A stretch of DNA of 64,000 bases. Source: Rhodoferax sp. U2-2l. GTDB lineage: Bacteria; Pseudomonadota; Gammaproteobacteria; Burkholderiales; Burkholderiaceae_C. The position numbers were made by a program, and so were the translations under genes. Below the pieces are notes generated by a model that saw only the letters and a list, made by a program, of their open reading frames with translations, had not been told where the DNA came from and searched no databases. This document shows positions 1 through 7,684 of this stretch, in pieces. Numbering within the stretch: position 1 is the stretch's first letter; the number at the start of each line of letters is the position of its first letter. The stretch covers positions 1 to 64,000 of the forward strand of contig NZ_JAJCTH010000003.1 in assembly GCF_020594515.1 (NCBI RefSeq), written 5' to 3'.

Positions 1-84
1 TACCGCCAGCGGGTCTTGCACAACCTCGCCCAGCGTGCCAAGACCATGGGGATGCAACTCGTGGCTACTGAAAATCCCGTTTGA
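1..84 (+). CDS. C-terminal end of a gene cut by the window edge, possibly a transposase
   Basis: An open frame enters from the left edge and stops with TGA at 82-84. It gives 27 residues beginning YRQRVLHNLAQRAKTMG and ending ATENPV. The basic helix with an RRAK/QRAK-G-x-QLV pattern recalls the C-terminal ends of some insertion-sequence transposases, but 27 residues are too few to assign a family. The next 300 bases hold only hairpin repeats, which fits a mobile-element edge. The product is not certain. Confidence 0.35.
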   Translation, partial: YRQRVLHNLAQRAKTMGMQLVATENPV

Positions 85-125
85 AAACACCATGCAAATC
101 AATCAGTTGTGTGGTGTTTCTTGAG

Positions 126-175
126 AGCCGGGGAGCCTCAGACGCGCTGCGCTTTGCGACATCGGCCCCCCGGCT
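126..175 (-). repeat. Hairpin repeat, copy 1
   Basis: On the minus strand a 12-base arm (AGCCGGGGGGCC) is followed by a 26-base core that starts GATGTCGCAAAGCG and ends GCGCGTCTGA, then by a 12-base arm (GGCTCCCCGGCT). The arms pair along their whole length with one G-U wobble. CTCAAGA follows directly. The core is shared with the copies at 261-340 and 55964-56047, while the arms have different sequences in each copy. Function unknown. Confidence 0.8.
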
Positions 176-260
176 AACCCCACATGGCCAGCGAGAGTCG
201 CGGGTGTCATTGCATGTCCGGGATCCGGCTGTTGAACGGTGGCGAACCAATGTGCGCGCT

Positions 261-340
261 GCAGCGGGTGGGGTGTTGGGGTCCACCGATGTCGCAAAGC
301 GCAGCGCGTCTGAGGTGGGTCCCAATACCCCGCCCGCTGC
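261..340 (+). repeat. Hairpin repeat, copy 2 (longest and cleanest)
   Basis: The core at 288-313 is identical to copy 1 and is flanked by two 27-base arms (261-287 and 314-340). Read as RNA from the plus strand, every non-Watson-Crick position between the arms is a G-U or U-G pair, so the whole 27-base stem can form. CACCCAAGAC follows, matching the tail of copy 3. It lies between the partial gene at the left edge and the convergent RIO kinase gene. Confidence 0.85.
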
Positions 341-388
341 CACCCAAGACGTAAGACGTTCTTCGGTCTTTGTCCCGCAGGACCAGCC

Positions 389-1267
389 TCAGCCCGCCGT
401 CGCCATCCGCAGCCGACGCGCCGCATCTTCGGCCCGCGCGTCGTCAATCTCGCGCAGCACCGCCTGCATGTCGACACTGGCTTGTGAGCGCTCAAAACGA
501 CCTGTGAGTGGTGTGTCCACACGCAGCAGCCCGGCTTGGTACAGGCTCCAGATTTCCGGGCCGTACTCGGTGGCCAGCAGTTCGGGGGCAAACTGACCAA
601 AGAAGTCGCGCAGATTCGCCACGTCGCGCAGCAGCATGCGCTGGGCGTGGTTGTTACCCGCCGCGTCCACCGCTTGCGGCAGGTCGATGATCACCGGTTC
701 ATCCACACCGTCGGCCCCATCCGTACTGGCTGTGTGCGCCAGCAGGATGTTGAACTCGGACAAGTCGCCGTGCACCACGCCAGCGCCCAGCATACGCACC
801 ACTTCTTTGATCAGCGTGGTGTGGTGCTGGCGCGCCTGCTCGGGCGTGAAGGCGACATCGTTCAGGCGCGGGGCCGCGTCGCCCTGGGCGTCGGTCACCA
901 GCTCCATCAGCAACACGCCGTCGCAAAAGTTGTAGGGCTGGGGCACCCGCACACCGGCGGCGGCCAGGCGGTAGAGCGCGTCGACCTCGGCGCTTTGCCA
1001 GGCGGCTTCTTGTTCCTGGCGGCCAAACTTGCTGCCCTTGGCCATGGCGCGGGCCGAGCGCGAGTTTTTCACCTTGCGGTTTTCGGTGTAGTCCACCGCC
1101 TGGCGAAAGCTGCGCTGGGTGGCCTCTTTGTAGATCTTGGCGCAGCGGGTCTCGCCACCGCAGCGCACCACAAACACCATCGCCTCTTTGCCACTCATGA
1201 GCTGGCGCACCACGCTGTCGATCAGGCCCTCTTCAATCAGGGAGATCAGTCGGGCAGGTGGTTTCAT
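389..1267 (-). CDS. RIO1-family serine/threonine protein kinase
   Basis: The 292-residue protein is predicted to be a RIO-type atypical kinase that phosphorylates serine or threonine, with substrate unknown in bacteria. Visible motifs are the RIO nucleotide-loop region LMSGKEAMVF (about 23-32), a candidate ATP-contacting lysine in CAKIYK (about 42-47), the catalytic loop HGDLSEFNIL (166-175) with Asp168 and Asn173, and the metal-binding IIDLPQAV (193-200) with Asp195. The frame stays open 79 codons upstream, but that part overlaps the next gene and reads as low-complexity Trp/Arg, so the ATG opening MKPPARLISL was chosen. It is transcribed in the same direction as the upstream glycosylase-like gene, 52 bases away. 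Confidence 0.85.
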   Translation of the reverse strand: MKPPARLISLIEEGLIDSVVRQLMSGKEAMVFVVRCGGETRCAKIYKEATQRSFRQAVDYTENRKVKNSRSARAMAKGSKFGRQEQEAAWQSAEVDALYRLAAAGVRVPQPYNFCDGVLLMELVTDAQGDAAPRLNDVAFTPEQARQHHTTLIKEVVRMLGAGVVHGDLSEFNILLAHTASTDGADGVDEPVIIDLPQAVDAAGNNHAQRMLLRDVANLRDFFGQFAPELLATEYGPEIWSLYQAGLLRVDTPLTGRFERSQASVDMQAVLREIDDARAEDAARRLRMATAG

Positions 1268-1319
1268 GGGGCGTTGAGTCGGGGCTGGGGGAGCTGGATT
1301 GTCAGCCCCAGCGCCTAGT

Positions 1320-2444
1320 TCAGCCCAAGGCGTCTGGCTGAAGCCCTGCTGGGGTTGTTTCAGGTAGTGCCAGAAATGTGCGCAAGCGTGCCAGCTCCTC
1401 CTCCAGCGCCTGCGCAAACGCCGCATCCGTCGGTGGACTGCCCGCCACGTAACCCAGGGCCACATCCAACTGGTTACCACGCACCGCCAGATTGCCCCAG
1501 CCAATCACCTGCTCGCGCCACAACAGCGGCAGCGCGTAATACCCGCGCACCCGTTTGGGCGCCGGGGTGTAGGCCTCAAAGCGGTAGGCCCAGCCCCAGA
1601 ACAGCTCAAACCGGCGCCGGTCCCACACCACTGGGTCAAAAGGCGCCAGCAGCCGCAGCATGTCGCCATTGGCTTGGCGGCGGGTCGCCGGGCTTTCATC
1701 GGCGGGCCAGTACCAGGTGACACCATCGACCTGGGCGCTGGCCAGGCGCTGTTTGGCCCGCTGGAACGCAGCGGCACGCTGGGTTGCCCACTGCGGCGTA
1801 CCACCACGCAGGTGGCTGATCAGCTCACCGAGCGAGCGCTCGGGCAGGGGGGCGTATTTGTTCACGATCACATCCACCAGCGCGTCCATGGCCTGGGCCG
1901 GGTCCGGCGCGGCTTCTGACATGCCGTCGCGCGCGGCATAGGTGCGCACACCACTCACACGCCCGGCAATACGCAGCAGGCCGCGGTAATGCATGTCGTC
2001 GAGCAACTGGGTGCTGGCGTTGGACGAGCCGCCAAACCAGTTGCGCGCCGAGCCATGGGCAAAGTGGGTGTCCACCTCACGCGGGTGCACCACACCATGG
2101 GCCCGCACAAAGTCCAGCACCGCCTGCGCCTGCGCAGCGCGCTCCGGGGTCCACTCCGCCTGCGGCACACGTGGGTGCATAAGCGCCTGGGTGCTGCGTG
2201 GCACAAAGCCGTAGTTAACAAAAAAATCTTCTTCGACATCAAGTTGAGGGTAGCGCCGCTCCAGATCACCGGCACGGTAAGCCTTGACGCGGTGGCGCAG
2301 GGTCAGGTCTTGCGCGCGCGCCGGGGCGCGGATCGGGTCGGCCTGCACAAAACCCAGCTTGGCGATGGCCGCAGACAGCGTGGTGGGGGCGAACAGGCTG
2401 CGGGCCAGCGCAAACCGGCGCAGGTGGTCGAGGGTGACGTCCAT
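1320..2444 (-). CDS. Winged-helix DNA glycosylase, AlkX/YcaQ-like (HTH_42 family)
   Basis: The 374-residue protein belongs to the winged-helix HTH_42 family that includes AlkZ and YcaQ (AlkX), monofunctional glycosylases for bulky alkylation and interstrand crosslinks. Near residue 34 it has FVQADPIRAPARAQD. The Gln-x-Asp there matches the AlkX-type active site rather than the Gln-x-Gln of AlkZ (family knowledge). It is somewhat shorter than the E. coli YcaQ of about 410 residues. The gene is divergent from an AlkC-like gene across 103 bases holding a LexA-type box, which suggests damage-inducible repair. The exact lesion specificity is inference. Confidence 0.8.
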   Translation of the reverse strand: MDVTLDHLRRFALARSLFAPTTLSAAIAKLGFVQADPIRAPARAQDLTLRHRVKAYRAGDLERRYPQLDVEEDFFVNYGFVPRSTQALMHPRVPQAEWTPERAAQAQAVLDFVRAHGVVHPREVDTHFAHGSARNWFGGSSNASTQLLDDMHYRGLLRIAGRVSGVRTYAARDGMSEAAPDPAQAMDALVDVIVNKYAPLPERSLGELISHLRGGTPQWATQRAAAFQRAKQRLASAQVDGVTWYWPADESPATRRQANGDMLRLLAPFDPVVWDRRRFELFWGWAYRFEAYTPAPKRVRGYYALPLLWREQVIGWGNLAVRGNQLDVALGYVAGSPPTDAAFAQALEEELARLRTFLALPETTPAGLQPDALG

Positions 2445-2465
2445 GAAGCTGAGGCAGTTTTAAAG

Positions 2466-2481
2466 CTGTGTATAAAAACAG
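2466..2481. promoter_or_regulatory. LexA (SOS) box in the divergent repair-gene promoter
   Basis: CTGTGTATAAAAACAG fits the CTGT-N8-ACAG LexA consensus used in gamma- and betaproteobacteria, with an AT-rich centre. It lies 22 bases from the start of the AlkX-like gene and 67 bases from the alkC-like start. TATATT directly follows and could serve as a -10 element on the plus strand. Known site logic plus location between two repair genes makes SOS control likely; binding is not shown. Confidence 0.7.
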
Positions 2482-2547
2482 TATATATTTCGGCCACCCT
2501 GTGAACCAGTCTACTGCCGAGACCCCTGATGACAAACTTGCCCCGCC

Positions 2548-3669
2548 ATGGCTGAACCCCTGGTCAACCAGTACGGTGTGGACGTGCCGCACGCCATCGC
2601 CAGCATGATCGCCAACGTCTACCCGGCTTTTGACAGCGCGGGTTTTGTGCGCGAGGTGCTGGACGGTTATGACACGTTGGCGCTGATGGCACGCGGCAAA
2701 AAGATCGCCCGGGCTTTGCGCCAGTATTTGCTGCATGACTACGCGCAGGCGCTGACCATCTTGTTGGCATCTGCCCAGCAGCCGCATGGCCGCGACCCCA
2801 CCCTGACGCTGGGCGCATTTTTGTACCTGCCGCACACGCTGTTTGTAGCGGAGTTTGGTTTGGAGCACTTTGAGCTGTCGATGCAGGCCCAGCACGCGCT
2901 AACGCAGCGCTTCACCGCCGAGTTCAGCATCCGCCCTTTTCTGAAACATCACCCTGAGGAAACGCTGCGCCAGTTGCGTGTGTGGGCAACCGACCCGAAT
3001 GCGTTGGTGCGGCGGCTGGTGTCTGAAGGCACCCGGCCACGCCTGCCGTGGGCCCCGCGCTTGCGCCAGTTTCAGGCCGACCCCACGCCGGTGCTGGCGC
3101 TCCTCGACGTGCTCAAGGATGACCCGGAGTTGGTTGTGCGCCGCTCGGTGGCCAACAACCTCAACGACATTGGCAAGGATCACCCCGACCTGCTGGCCAC
3201 AACCGCGCGAGACTGGTTGAAGGATGCCAGCCCCGAGCGTGCCTGGATCGTCGGCCACGCGCTGCGTTCGGCGGTGAAGCGCGGGGACAGCGGCGCGCTT
3301 TCGGTGCTGGGCTTTGGCGCTGCCGCCCAGGTGAGCGTCGGCAGCGCCCACATCACGCCGGGCCAGGCGACGACGGGTGGTGCGGTGCAGATCGGTTTTG
3401 AAGTGACCAACAGCCAAAACCAGCCGCAGCGTGTGCTGGTGGATTTGGCGGTGCACTACGTCAAGGCCAACGGCCAGACCCGCGCCAAAGTGTTCAAGCT
3501 CAGCACCCTGGACCTGGCGCCGGGTGGCAGCGCAGCGCTATCCAAAAAGCTGTCACTGGCCGAGCTGACCACCCGAAAACACTACCCCGGGCGGCACCGG
3601 GTGGACGTATTGCTGAATGGCCAGGCCCAGCCGCTGGGGGCATTTGAGCTGGTGTCTGGCCGCATCTGA
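2548..3669 (+). CDS. alkC: DNA alkylation repair glycosylase, AlkC-like
   Basis: The 373-residue protein resembles AlkC, a HEAT-like-repeat glycosylase that removes 3-methyladenine and 3-methylcytosine. Helical repeats fill about residues 1-250 (for example PNALVRRLVSEGTRPRLPWA and ELVVRRSVANNLNDIGKDHP). A beta-rich tail of about 100 residues (VSVGSAHITPGQATTGG onward) matches the immunoglobulin-like C-terminal domain that separates AlkC from AlkD. An in-frame TGA at 2530 forces the start at 2548 or later. It is divergent from the AlkX-like gene and probably shares its LexA box. Confidence 0.85.
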   Translation: MAEPLVNQYGVDVPHAIASMIANVYPAFDSAGFVREVLDGYDTLALMARGKKIARALRQYLLHDYAQALTILLASAQQPHGRDPTLTLGAFLYLPHTLFVAEFGLEHFELSMQAQHALTQRFTAEFSIRPFLKHHPEETLRQLRVWATDPNALVRRLVSEGTRPRLPWAPRLRQFQADPTPVLALLDVLKDDPELVVRRSVANNLNDIGKDHPDLLATTARDWLKDASPERAWIVGHALRSAVKRGDSGALSVLGFGAAAQVSVGSAHITPGQATTGGAVQIGFEVTNSQNQPQRVLVDLAVHYVKANGQTRAKVFKLSTLDLAPGGSAALSKKLSLAELTTRKHYPGRHRVDVLLNGQAQPLGAFELVSGRI

Positions 3670-3670
3670 A

Positions 3671-3725
3671 AACTGAAACACCCATGAATTTTCATGGGTA
3701 GCCGGGGTAGTCGTTCAGTTTTTTT
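3671..3725 (+). terminator. Rho-independent terminator after alkC
   Basis: An outer stem AACTGA / TCAGTT ends in a run of T residues at 3719-3725. Inside it sits a second perfect hairpin, ACCCATGAA-TT-TTCATGGGT. It begins two bases after the alkC stop codon and has the expected hairpin-plus-T-run layout for plus-strand termination. Confidence 0.8.
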
Positions 3726-3832
3726 CGATGCTTGAGGTTTCAAAAAACTACTGGTTTCAGGTAAATCGTCCGTCTACAGTTCGCGCCTTTGCAACCTGAC
3801 GCGCCAGACAGGCGCTTTTGCTCTGGATACCT

Positions 3833-4489
3833 ATGTCACGAACGCTCAACCCACCTGCCAATACATCAGACAAGCCGCCAAACAGGCGACGAGCGGCCGT
3901 GGAACGCATTGCCACGGCGCAAGTCGCGTCCATGGGCAGCACCCTGGCTGACACCATTGGTGAAAACGCCCGGCAGCGGCTGGTCTGGCTCGGTTTGCTG
4001 GCCATGCCGCTGCTGTTTCCGGTTGCCCTGCCAGGCATGGGTACGGCCGTCGGCGTGTTGTGCATGCTTGTCGCACTCGGGCTGTGTACCGGCCAATCGG
4101 TGCCTTTGCCACGGTGGCTTGCCAGACGGGAATTGAATGCGCGCGTCCAGACGCTGCTGGCGGGCATGGTCAGCCGCGCGGTCAACCTCATCGGGCCGGT
4201 GAGTCGGCCCCGCATGCTGTCCTTGAGCAACAAGCCAGCGCGCATGCTCAACGGGTTGATGCTGCTTGCCGCCGGACTCTCCATGGCGGTGCCCGTCCTG
4301 ATCATCAGTTTTGACAATGTGCTGCCGGCGCTGGCCATCGTCCTGATGTCATGGGGTCTGCGGCTTCGGGACGGCGCCCTGCTTCTGGCCGGCTACCTCG
4401 CCACCGCCATTGCGGTGGCCTCGGTGATGCTGTTGTGGTGGGGCGGCTCCGTGGTGGTCACAGAACTGCTGTCGGTGCTTTGGCGCTGA
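3833..4489 (+). CDS. ExoD-family membrane protein
   Basis: The 218-residue integral membrane protein has an ExoD-like pattern: a polar N-terminus, a hydrophobic pair around WLGLLAMPLLFPVALPGMG, a conserved basic/amphipathic centre, and three hydrophobic helices in the C-terminal half. ExoD proteins were first linked to exopolysaccharide production and alkali tolerance, but their chemistry is unknown. A TTG codon lies 15 bases upstream in frame; the ATG at 3833, preceded by GGAT, is preferred. A small hairpin with T residues (GCGCC-AGACA-GGCGC) sits just before the gene. It is followed by a methyltransferase gene 41 bases on. Confidence 0.65.
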   Translation: MSRTLNPPANTSDKPPNRRRAAVERIATAQVASMGSTLADTIGENARQRLVWLGLLAMPLLFPVALPGMGTAVGVLCMLVALGLCTGQSVPLPRWLARRELNARVQTLLAGMVSRAVNLIGPVSRPRMLSLSNKPARMLNGLMLLAAGLSMAVPVLIISFDNVLPALAIVLMSWGLRLRDGALLLAGYLATAIAVASVMLLWWGGSVVVTELLSVLWR

Positions 4490-4530
4490 CGGCACGAACA
4501 ACCTACCAGCACAACCCACCTGCACAACCC

Positions 4531-5601
4531 ATGACCCACATGCCTTTGTCCATGCGCACATCCCCCAACGCCCTCACACCCTGCCCCGTGTGCGGCTCCC
4601 AACACGCTGAACCCATCGCCCGCGTCGATGGCAAAACGGGCGAGCCCTTGCTTACCGTCCACTGCAGCGCTTGCGGTTTGGGACGTATTGACCCCTTGCC
4701 GACCCGGCCGGAATTGGAGGCCTGGTACACCCACCGCTACCGACAGGAATACAAACAAGCCGCATCACCCGCGCTGCGCCACGTGCTGCGGGCCGGTCGC
4801 CATGCCCTGAACCGATGGGAGTGGCTGCAAACACAACTCGGGCACGGTTCTGTGCCTCTGCCTGCCTCCAGCGTCACATTGGACATCGGGGCATCCAGCG
4901 GGGAGTTTGTCGACCTGATGCGCCAGCGTGGCATGCAGGCCCACGGCATTGAGCCCCACGCAGGCTACGCTGCCCACGCCCGCGAGGCTTTGGGCCTGGC
5001 GGTGGCGCACGGCGCGCTGCACCACGTTCTGCCTGGCCATGCAGACAAGCGTTACGACCTCATCAGCATGTTCCACGTCCTGGAACACCTGGTTGACCCG
5101 GTCGAAACGTTGCGCCTGCTCGCCAGCAAAGCGTCGCTCACGTGTCATTTGTTCATCGAAGTGCCGAATGCGACGCGATTTTGTGCGCCTCGTTATATGT
5201 TTTTCAGGGCCCACACCCTGTATTTCACCCAGATCTCACTGCACCAGACCTTGCAGGCGGGCGGTTGGGAAGTGGTGGCGCACAACCATGCCGACGATGA
5301 CGATCTGAGGCTGCTGGCTCGCCCAGCCCCCGACCCTGGCCCGGAACAAGTCCCCATCAACTGGCAACCCAGTCGCGCGCTGATTGAAGCCCAGAACCGG
5401 CGCACATGGCCCGCCTACCTGGCGGACCAACTCCGCAGCGGCCGCTGGCTGCGCAAGCAACGCCTGCGCCAGGCAGAGAAACGAGCGGTGCGCGGCTTTT
5501 CATCGGCGCGAAGCCTTCTGGATGCCCTCTACCAGGATGGCCGCCTGCTGACCTCTGCGAAAGGCCCCGCCTTTAAATCGATGAAAACGTCCCCAATTTG
5601 A
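4531..5601 (+). CDS. Class I SAM-dependent methyltransferase with N-terminal zinc-binding motif
   Basis: The 356-residue protein opens with a CPVC ... CSACGLG cysteine pair set (about residues 18-50), typical of an N-terminal zinc ribbon in Methyltransf_23 proteins. The SAM-binding motif I reads VTLDIGASSGEFVDLM (about 112-127), with an acidic motif II (HGIEPHAGY) and a motif IV-like FHVLEHLVDP. Such enzymes often act on sugars, quinones or small lipids; the substrate is unknown here. The frame is open 60 codons upstream into the ExoD-like gene, but the ATG at 4531 avoids that overlap. Two other ATGs lie within 21 bases. Confidence 0.75.
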   Translation: MTHMPLSMRTSPNALTPCPVCGSQHAEPIARVDGKTGEPLLTVHCSACGLGRIDPLPTRPELEAWYTHRYRQEYKQAASPALRHVLRAGRHALNRWEWLQTQLGHGSVPLPASSVTLDIGASSGEFVDLMRQRGMQAHGIEPHAGYAAHAREALGLAVAHGALHHVLPGHADKRYDLISMFHVLEHLVDPVETLRLLASKASLTCHLFIEVPNATRFCAPRYMFFRAHTLYFTQISLHQTLQAGGWEVVAHNHADDDDLRLLARPAPDPGPEQVPINWQPSRALIEAQNRRTWPAYLADQLRSGRWLRKQRLRQAEKRAVRGFSSARSLLDALYQDGRLLTSAKGPAFKSMKTSPI

Positions 5602-5628
5602 AGAGAATTGTTTTTCAAGGAGTACGCC

Positions 5629-6051
5629 ATGCCCGCCAGTGACCCCAACACGTCAGGTCAGCGCCCGGCAGACGCGTTACTTGGCCGTGACCCGGCATCG
5701 GTGCGCAAACGAGTCGAGGCCATGGAAAACATTCTGGAGGGCTTGTTTGTCATCCCCGGCACCAACTTCCGCGTCGGTCTGGATGCCTTGATGGGGGTGC
5801 TGCCAGTTGGCGGCAGCGTGATGGCGGCCGCGATGGGGTCGTGGATGGCCTGGGAAGCCCGAAACCTGGGCATGCCCCGGCTGTATTTTTTCCGCATGGC
5901 GGGCAACATCGCGCTGGATGCGCTGCTCGGGGCGGTGCCGGTGGTTGGGATGGTGCCCGATCTGTTTTTCAGATCAAACACCCGCAACCTCAAAATCATC
6001 CGCTCGTGGCTGGATAAAAACCACCCGCACACCGTCACGGTGGACGTCTGA
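5629..6051 (+). CDS. DUF4112 membrane protein
   Basis: The 140-residue protein matches the DUF4112 pattern: a short polar start, then FRVGLDALMGVLPVGG and ALDALLGAVPVVGMVPDLF, two G-x-D-A-L-[ML]-G-x-x-P-V-x-G repeats in hydrophobic segments, followed by a basic tail (KIIRSWLDK). Function is unknown. AAGGAG lies seven bases before the chosen ATG, ruling against the upstream TTG. The stop overlaps the alkB start as TGATG. Confidence 0.75.
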   Translation: MPASDPNTSGQRPADALLGRDPASVRKRVEAMENILEGLFVIPGTNFRVGLDALMGVLPVGGSVMAAAMGSWMAWEARNLGMPRLYFFRMAGNIALDALLGAVPVVGMVPDLFFRSNTRNLKIIRSWLDKNHPHTVTVDV

Positions 6052-6610
6052 TGCCGTTCTTTGACAACCTGCCGCCAGACCCGGATGCCGCGCCATTACC
6101 GCTTGCGCCGGGCGCGGTGCTGCTGCGTGGCTTGGCTTTGATTGAGGCTGCGGCGTTATTGCAAGCTATTGAAGCGGTGTTGCAGCAAGCCCCGTTGCGC
6201 CACATGGTCACGCCCGGCGGCTTCACCATGTCGGTGGCCATGAGCAATTGCGGCGCGCTGGGCTGGGTGTCAGACCCCACGGGTTACCGTTACACCGCGC
6301 TGGACACCATCTCGGGCCAGCCCTGGCCGCAGATGCCTGCTTGCTGTCTGGATCTGGCGCAGCGTGCCGCCGCGCAAGCCGGTTACGCCAACTTTCAACC
6401 GGACGCCTGCCTGCGGTGTTTTTGTTTGGCACACCCAGCCGCCAAGACCGGCCGCAGCGTTACCGGCTGGTGCATGGCGACGTGGTGGTGTGGGGTGGCC
6501 CATCGCGGCTGGCTTTTCATGGTGTGGCGCCATTGGCCGAGCGCGAACACGCGCTGCTGGGCAGGCGGCGCATCAACCTGACGTTTCGCCAGGTCAGGCG
6601 CCGCACCTGA
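6051..6610 (+). pseudogene. alkB: alkB pseudogene (internal deletion, frame lost)
   Basis: The first 122 codons read as AlkB, the Fe(II)/2-oxoglutarate dioxygenase that reverses 1-methyladenine and 3-methylcytosine damage: LRHMVTPGGFTMSVAMSNCG ... YANFQPDACL. Directly after this the frame changes, and the next frame continues LPAVFLFG ... HGDVVVWGGPSRLAFHG ... INLTFRQV. Compared with E. coli AlkB about 32 residues are missing between these parts, including the iron-binding HxD. The joint lies at overlapping GCCTGCC-type sequence, so a microhomology deletion is likely. The original frame runs on to a spurious stop at 6581. The product cannot be active. Confidence 0.85.
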
Positions 6611-6621
6611 AGGCTTTTTTT

Positions 6622-6653
6622 GGCCTCTAGCCCTTCGATAACAAGGGCAGGCC
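6622..6653. repeat. Intergenic hairpin of the 'CTAGCCCTT' repeat family
   Basis: GGCCT-cta-GCCCTT pairs with AAGGGC-AGGCC around a seven-base loop. It lies between the convergent alkB pseudogene and LysR gene. Related sequences occur at several other intergenic places in the window (see 22246, 24355, 25096, 26383 and 38159). Confidence 0.6.
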
Positions 6654-6654
6654 G

Positions 6655-7572
6655 CTATGAACCCAGGAGCTGCTTGGGCGCCTGTTCAAAGTGCGCGGTC
6701 AGCAGCGCCAGCGCATGGCGCACCTTGGCGGGCTGTTCACCCCGGCGCGGGGTGATGGCGTAGATCGGCATGACGGGCAGCTGCCAGCCCGGCAGCACTG
6801 GCAGCAGGCGCCCGTCCACCAGCGCGCGGCGGTCATCGTCGCTGACCACCACACTGATGCCCCAACCCGCCACACACAGGGCGTGCAAGGCGGTGACCTG
6901 ACTGGCGTGGGCGCGACTGTGCACCTGCACCGCCACCTCGTCACCGGCTGCGTTGTGCAACAGCAAGTTGTCGTCACCACCGGTTGAGGGCCTGCCGCCA
7001 AGCCAGTCGTGCGCGGCCAGATCCTGCGGCTGCTGCGGCCAGCCGCGCTCGGCCAGGTAGGCCGGTGCGGCACACATCTGCGCGGCCATGCTGCCCAGCT
7101 TGCGCGCCACCAGGCTGGAGTCAGGCAACTTGCCCGCACGCAGGGCGATGTCCACCCGCTCTTCAATCAAGTCGATCAGCGCGTCGTCGAGCAGCAGGCG
7201 CAGCGTCAGCCGGGGGTGCTGGCGCAAGGGCGCAAGCGCCTGCGCCAGCAGGCCACCCATGCCAATCGGCGCGGCAATCCGCAGCTCACCCTCAGGCTCG
7301 TCGCGGTGGCGCGCCAGCGCCTGGTCGGCGCTGCGGGCAGCCGCCACCATGGCGCGGCAGCCTTCGATGTAGCGCTCACCAGCCTCGGTCAGCGTGAGCT
7401 TGCGGGTGGAGCGGTGTAACAGCGCCAGCCCCAGGGCCGACTCCAGCTGGCGCAGGTGCTGGCTCACCGCTGAGGGCGTCATCTGCAGCTGACGCGCCGC
7501 CGCCGACAGCGAGCCCGTCGCCACCACCTCAGCAAACACCGCCATGCGTTTGAGTTGATCCATCTGCGCCAT
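6655..7572 (-). CDS. LysR-family transcriptional regulator
   Basis: The 305-residue protein has the LysR layout: N-terminal winged helix (AVFAEVVATGSLSAAARQ, SAVSQHLRQLESALGLALLH) followed by a periplasmic-binding-like effector domain beginning near GELRIAAPIGMGG. It resembles the large group of LysR regulators that control a divergent oxidoreductase gene. The neighbour at 7685 is exactly such a gene, across 112 bases that contain a dyad at 7616-7633. An alternative start (MDQLKRM) lies nine bases downstream. The effector is unknown. Confidence 0.9.
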   Translation of the reverse strand: MAQMDQLKRMAVFAEVVATGSLSAAARQLQMTPSAVSQHLRQLESALGLALLHRSTRKLTLTEAGERYIEGCRAMVAAARSADQALARHRDEPEGELRIAAPIGMGGLLAQALAPLRQHPRLTLRLLLDDALIDLIEERVDIALRAGKLPDSSLVARKLGSMAAQMCAAPAYLAERGWPQQPQDLAAHDWLGGRPSTGGDDNLLLHNAAGDEVAVQVHSRAHASQVTALHALCVAGWGISVVVSDDDRRALVDGRLLPVLPGWQLPVMPIYAITPRRGEQPAKVRHALALLTAHFEQAPKQLLGS

Positions 7573-7615
7573 TTTTTGGCCTTATTCGTTAGTTTTACTT
7601 CACAGTGTTAGTCAG

Positions 7616-7633
7616 ATTGACCGTCTAGTCAAT
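7616..7633. promoter_or_regulatory. Candidate LysR operator dyad
   Basis: ATTGAC-CGTCTA-GTCAAT is a perfect six-base dyad with a six-base centre. It sits between the LysR gene and the divergent oxidoreductase gene and contains a T-N11-A spacing as expected for LysR regulators. Assignment is by position and symmetry only. Confidence 0.45.
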
Positions 7634-7684
7634 GCTTTGTGAAGCACAGACACTATCAGCATCTTAAACACACCGGAGATCACC

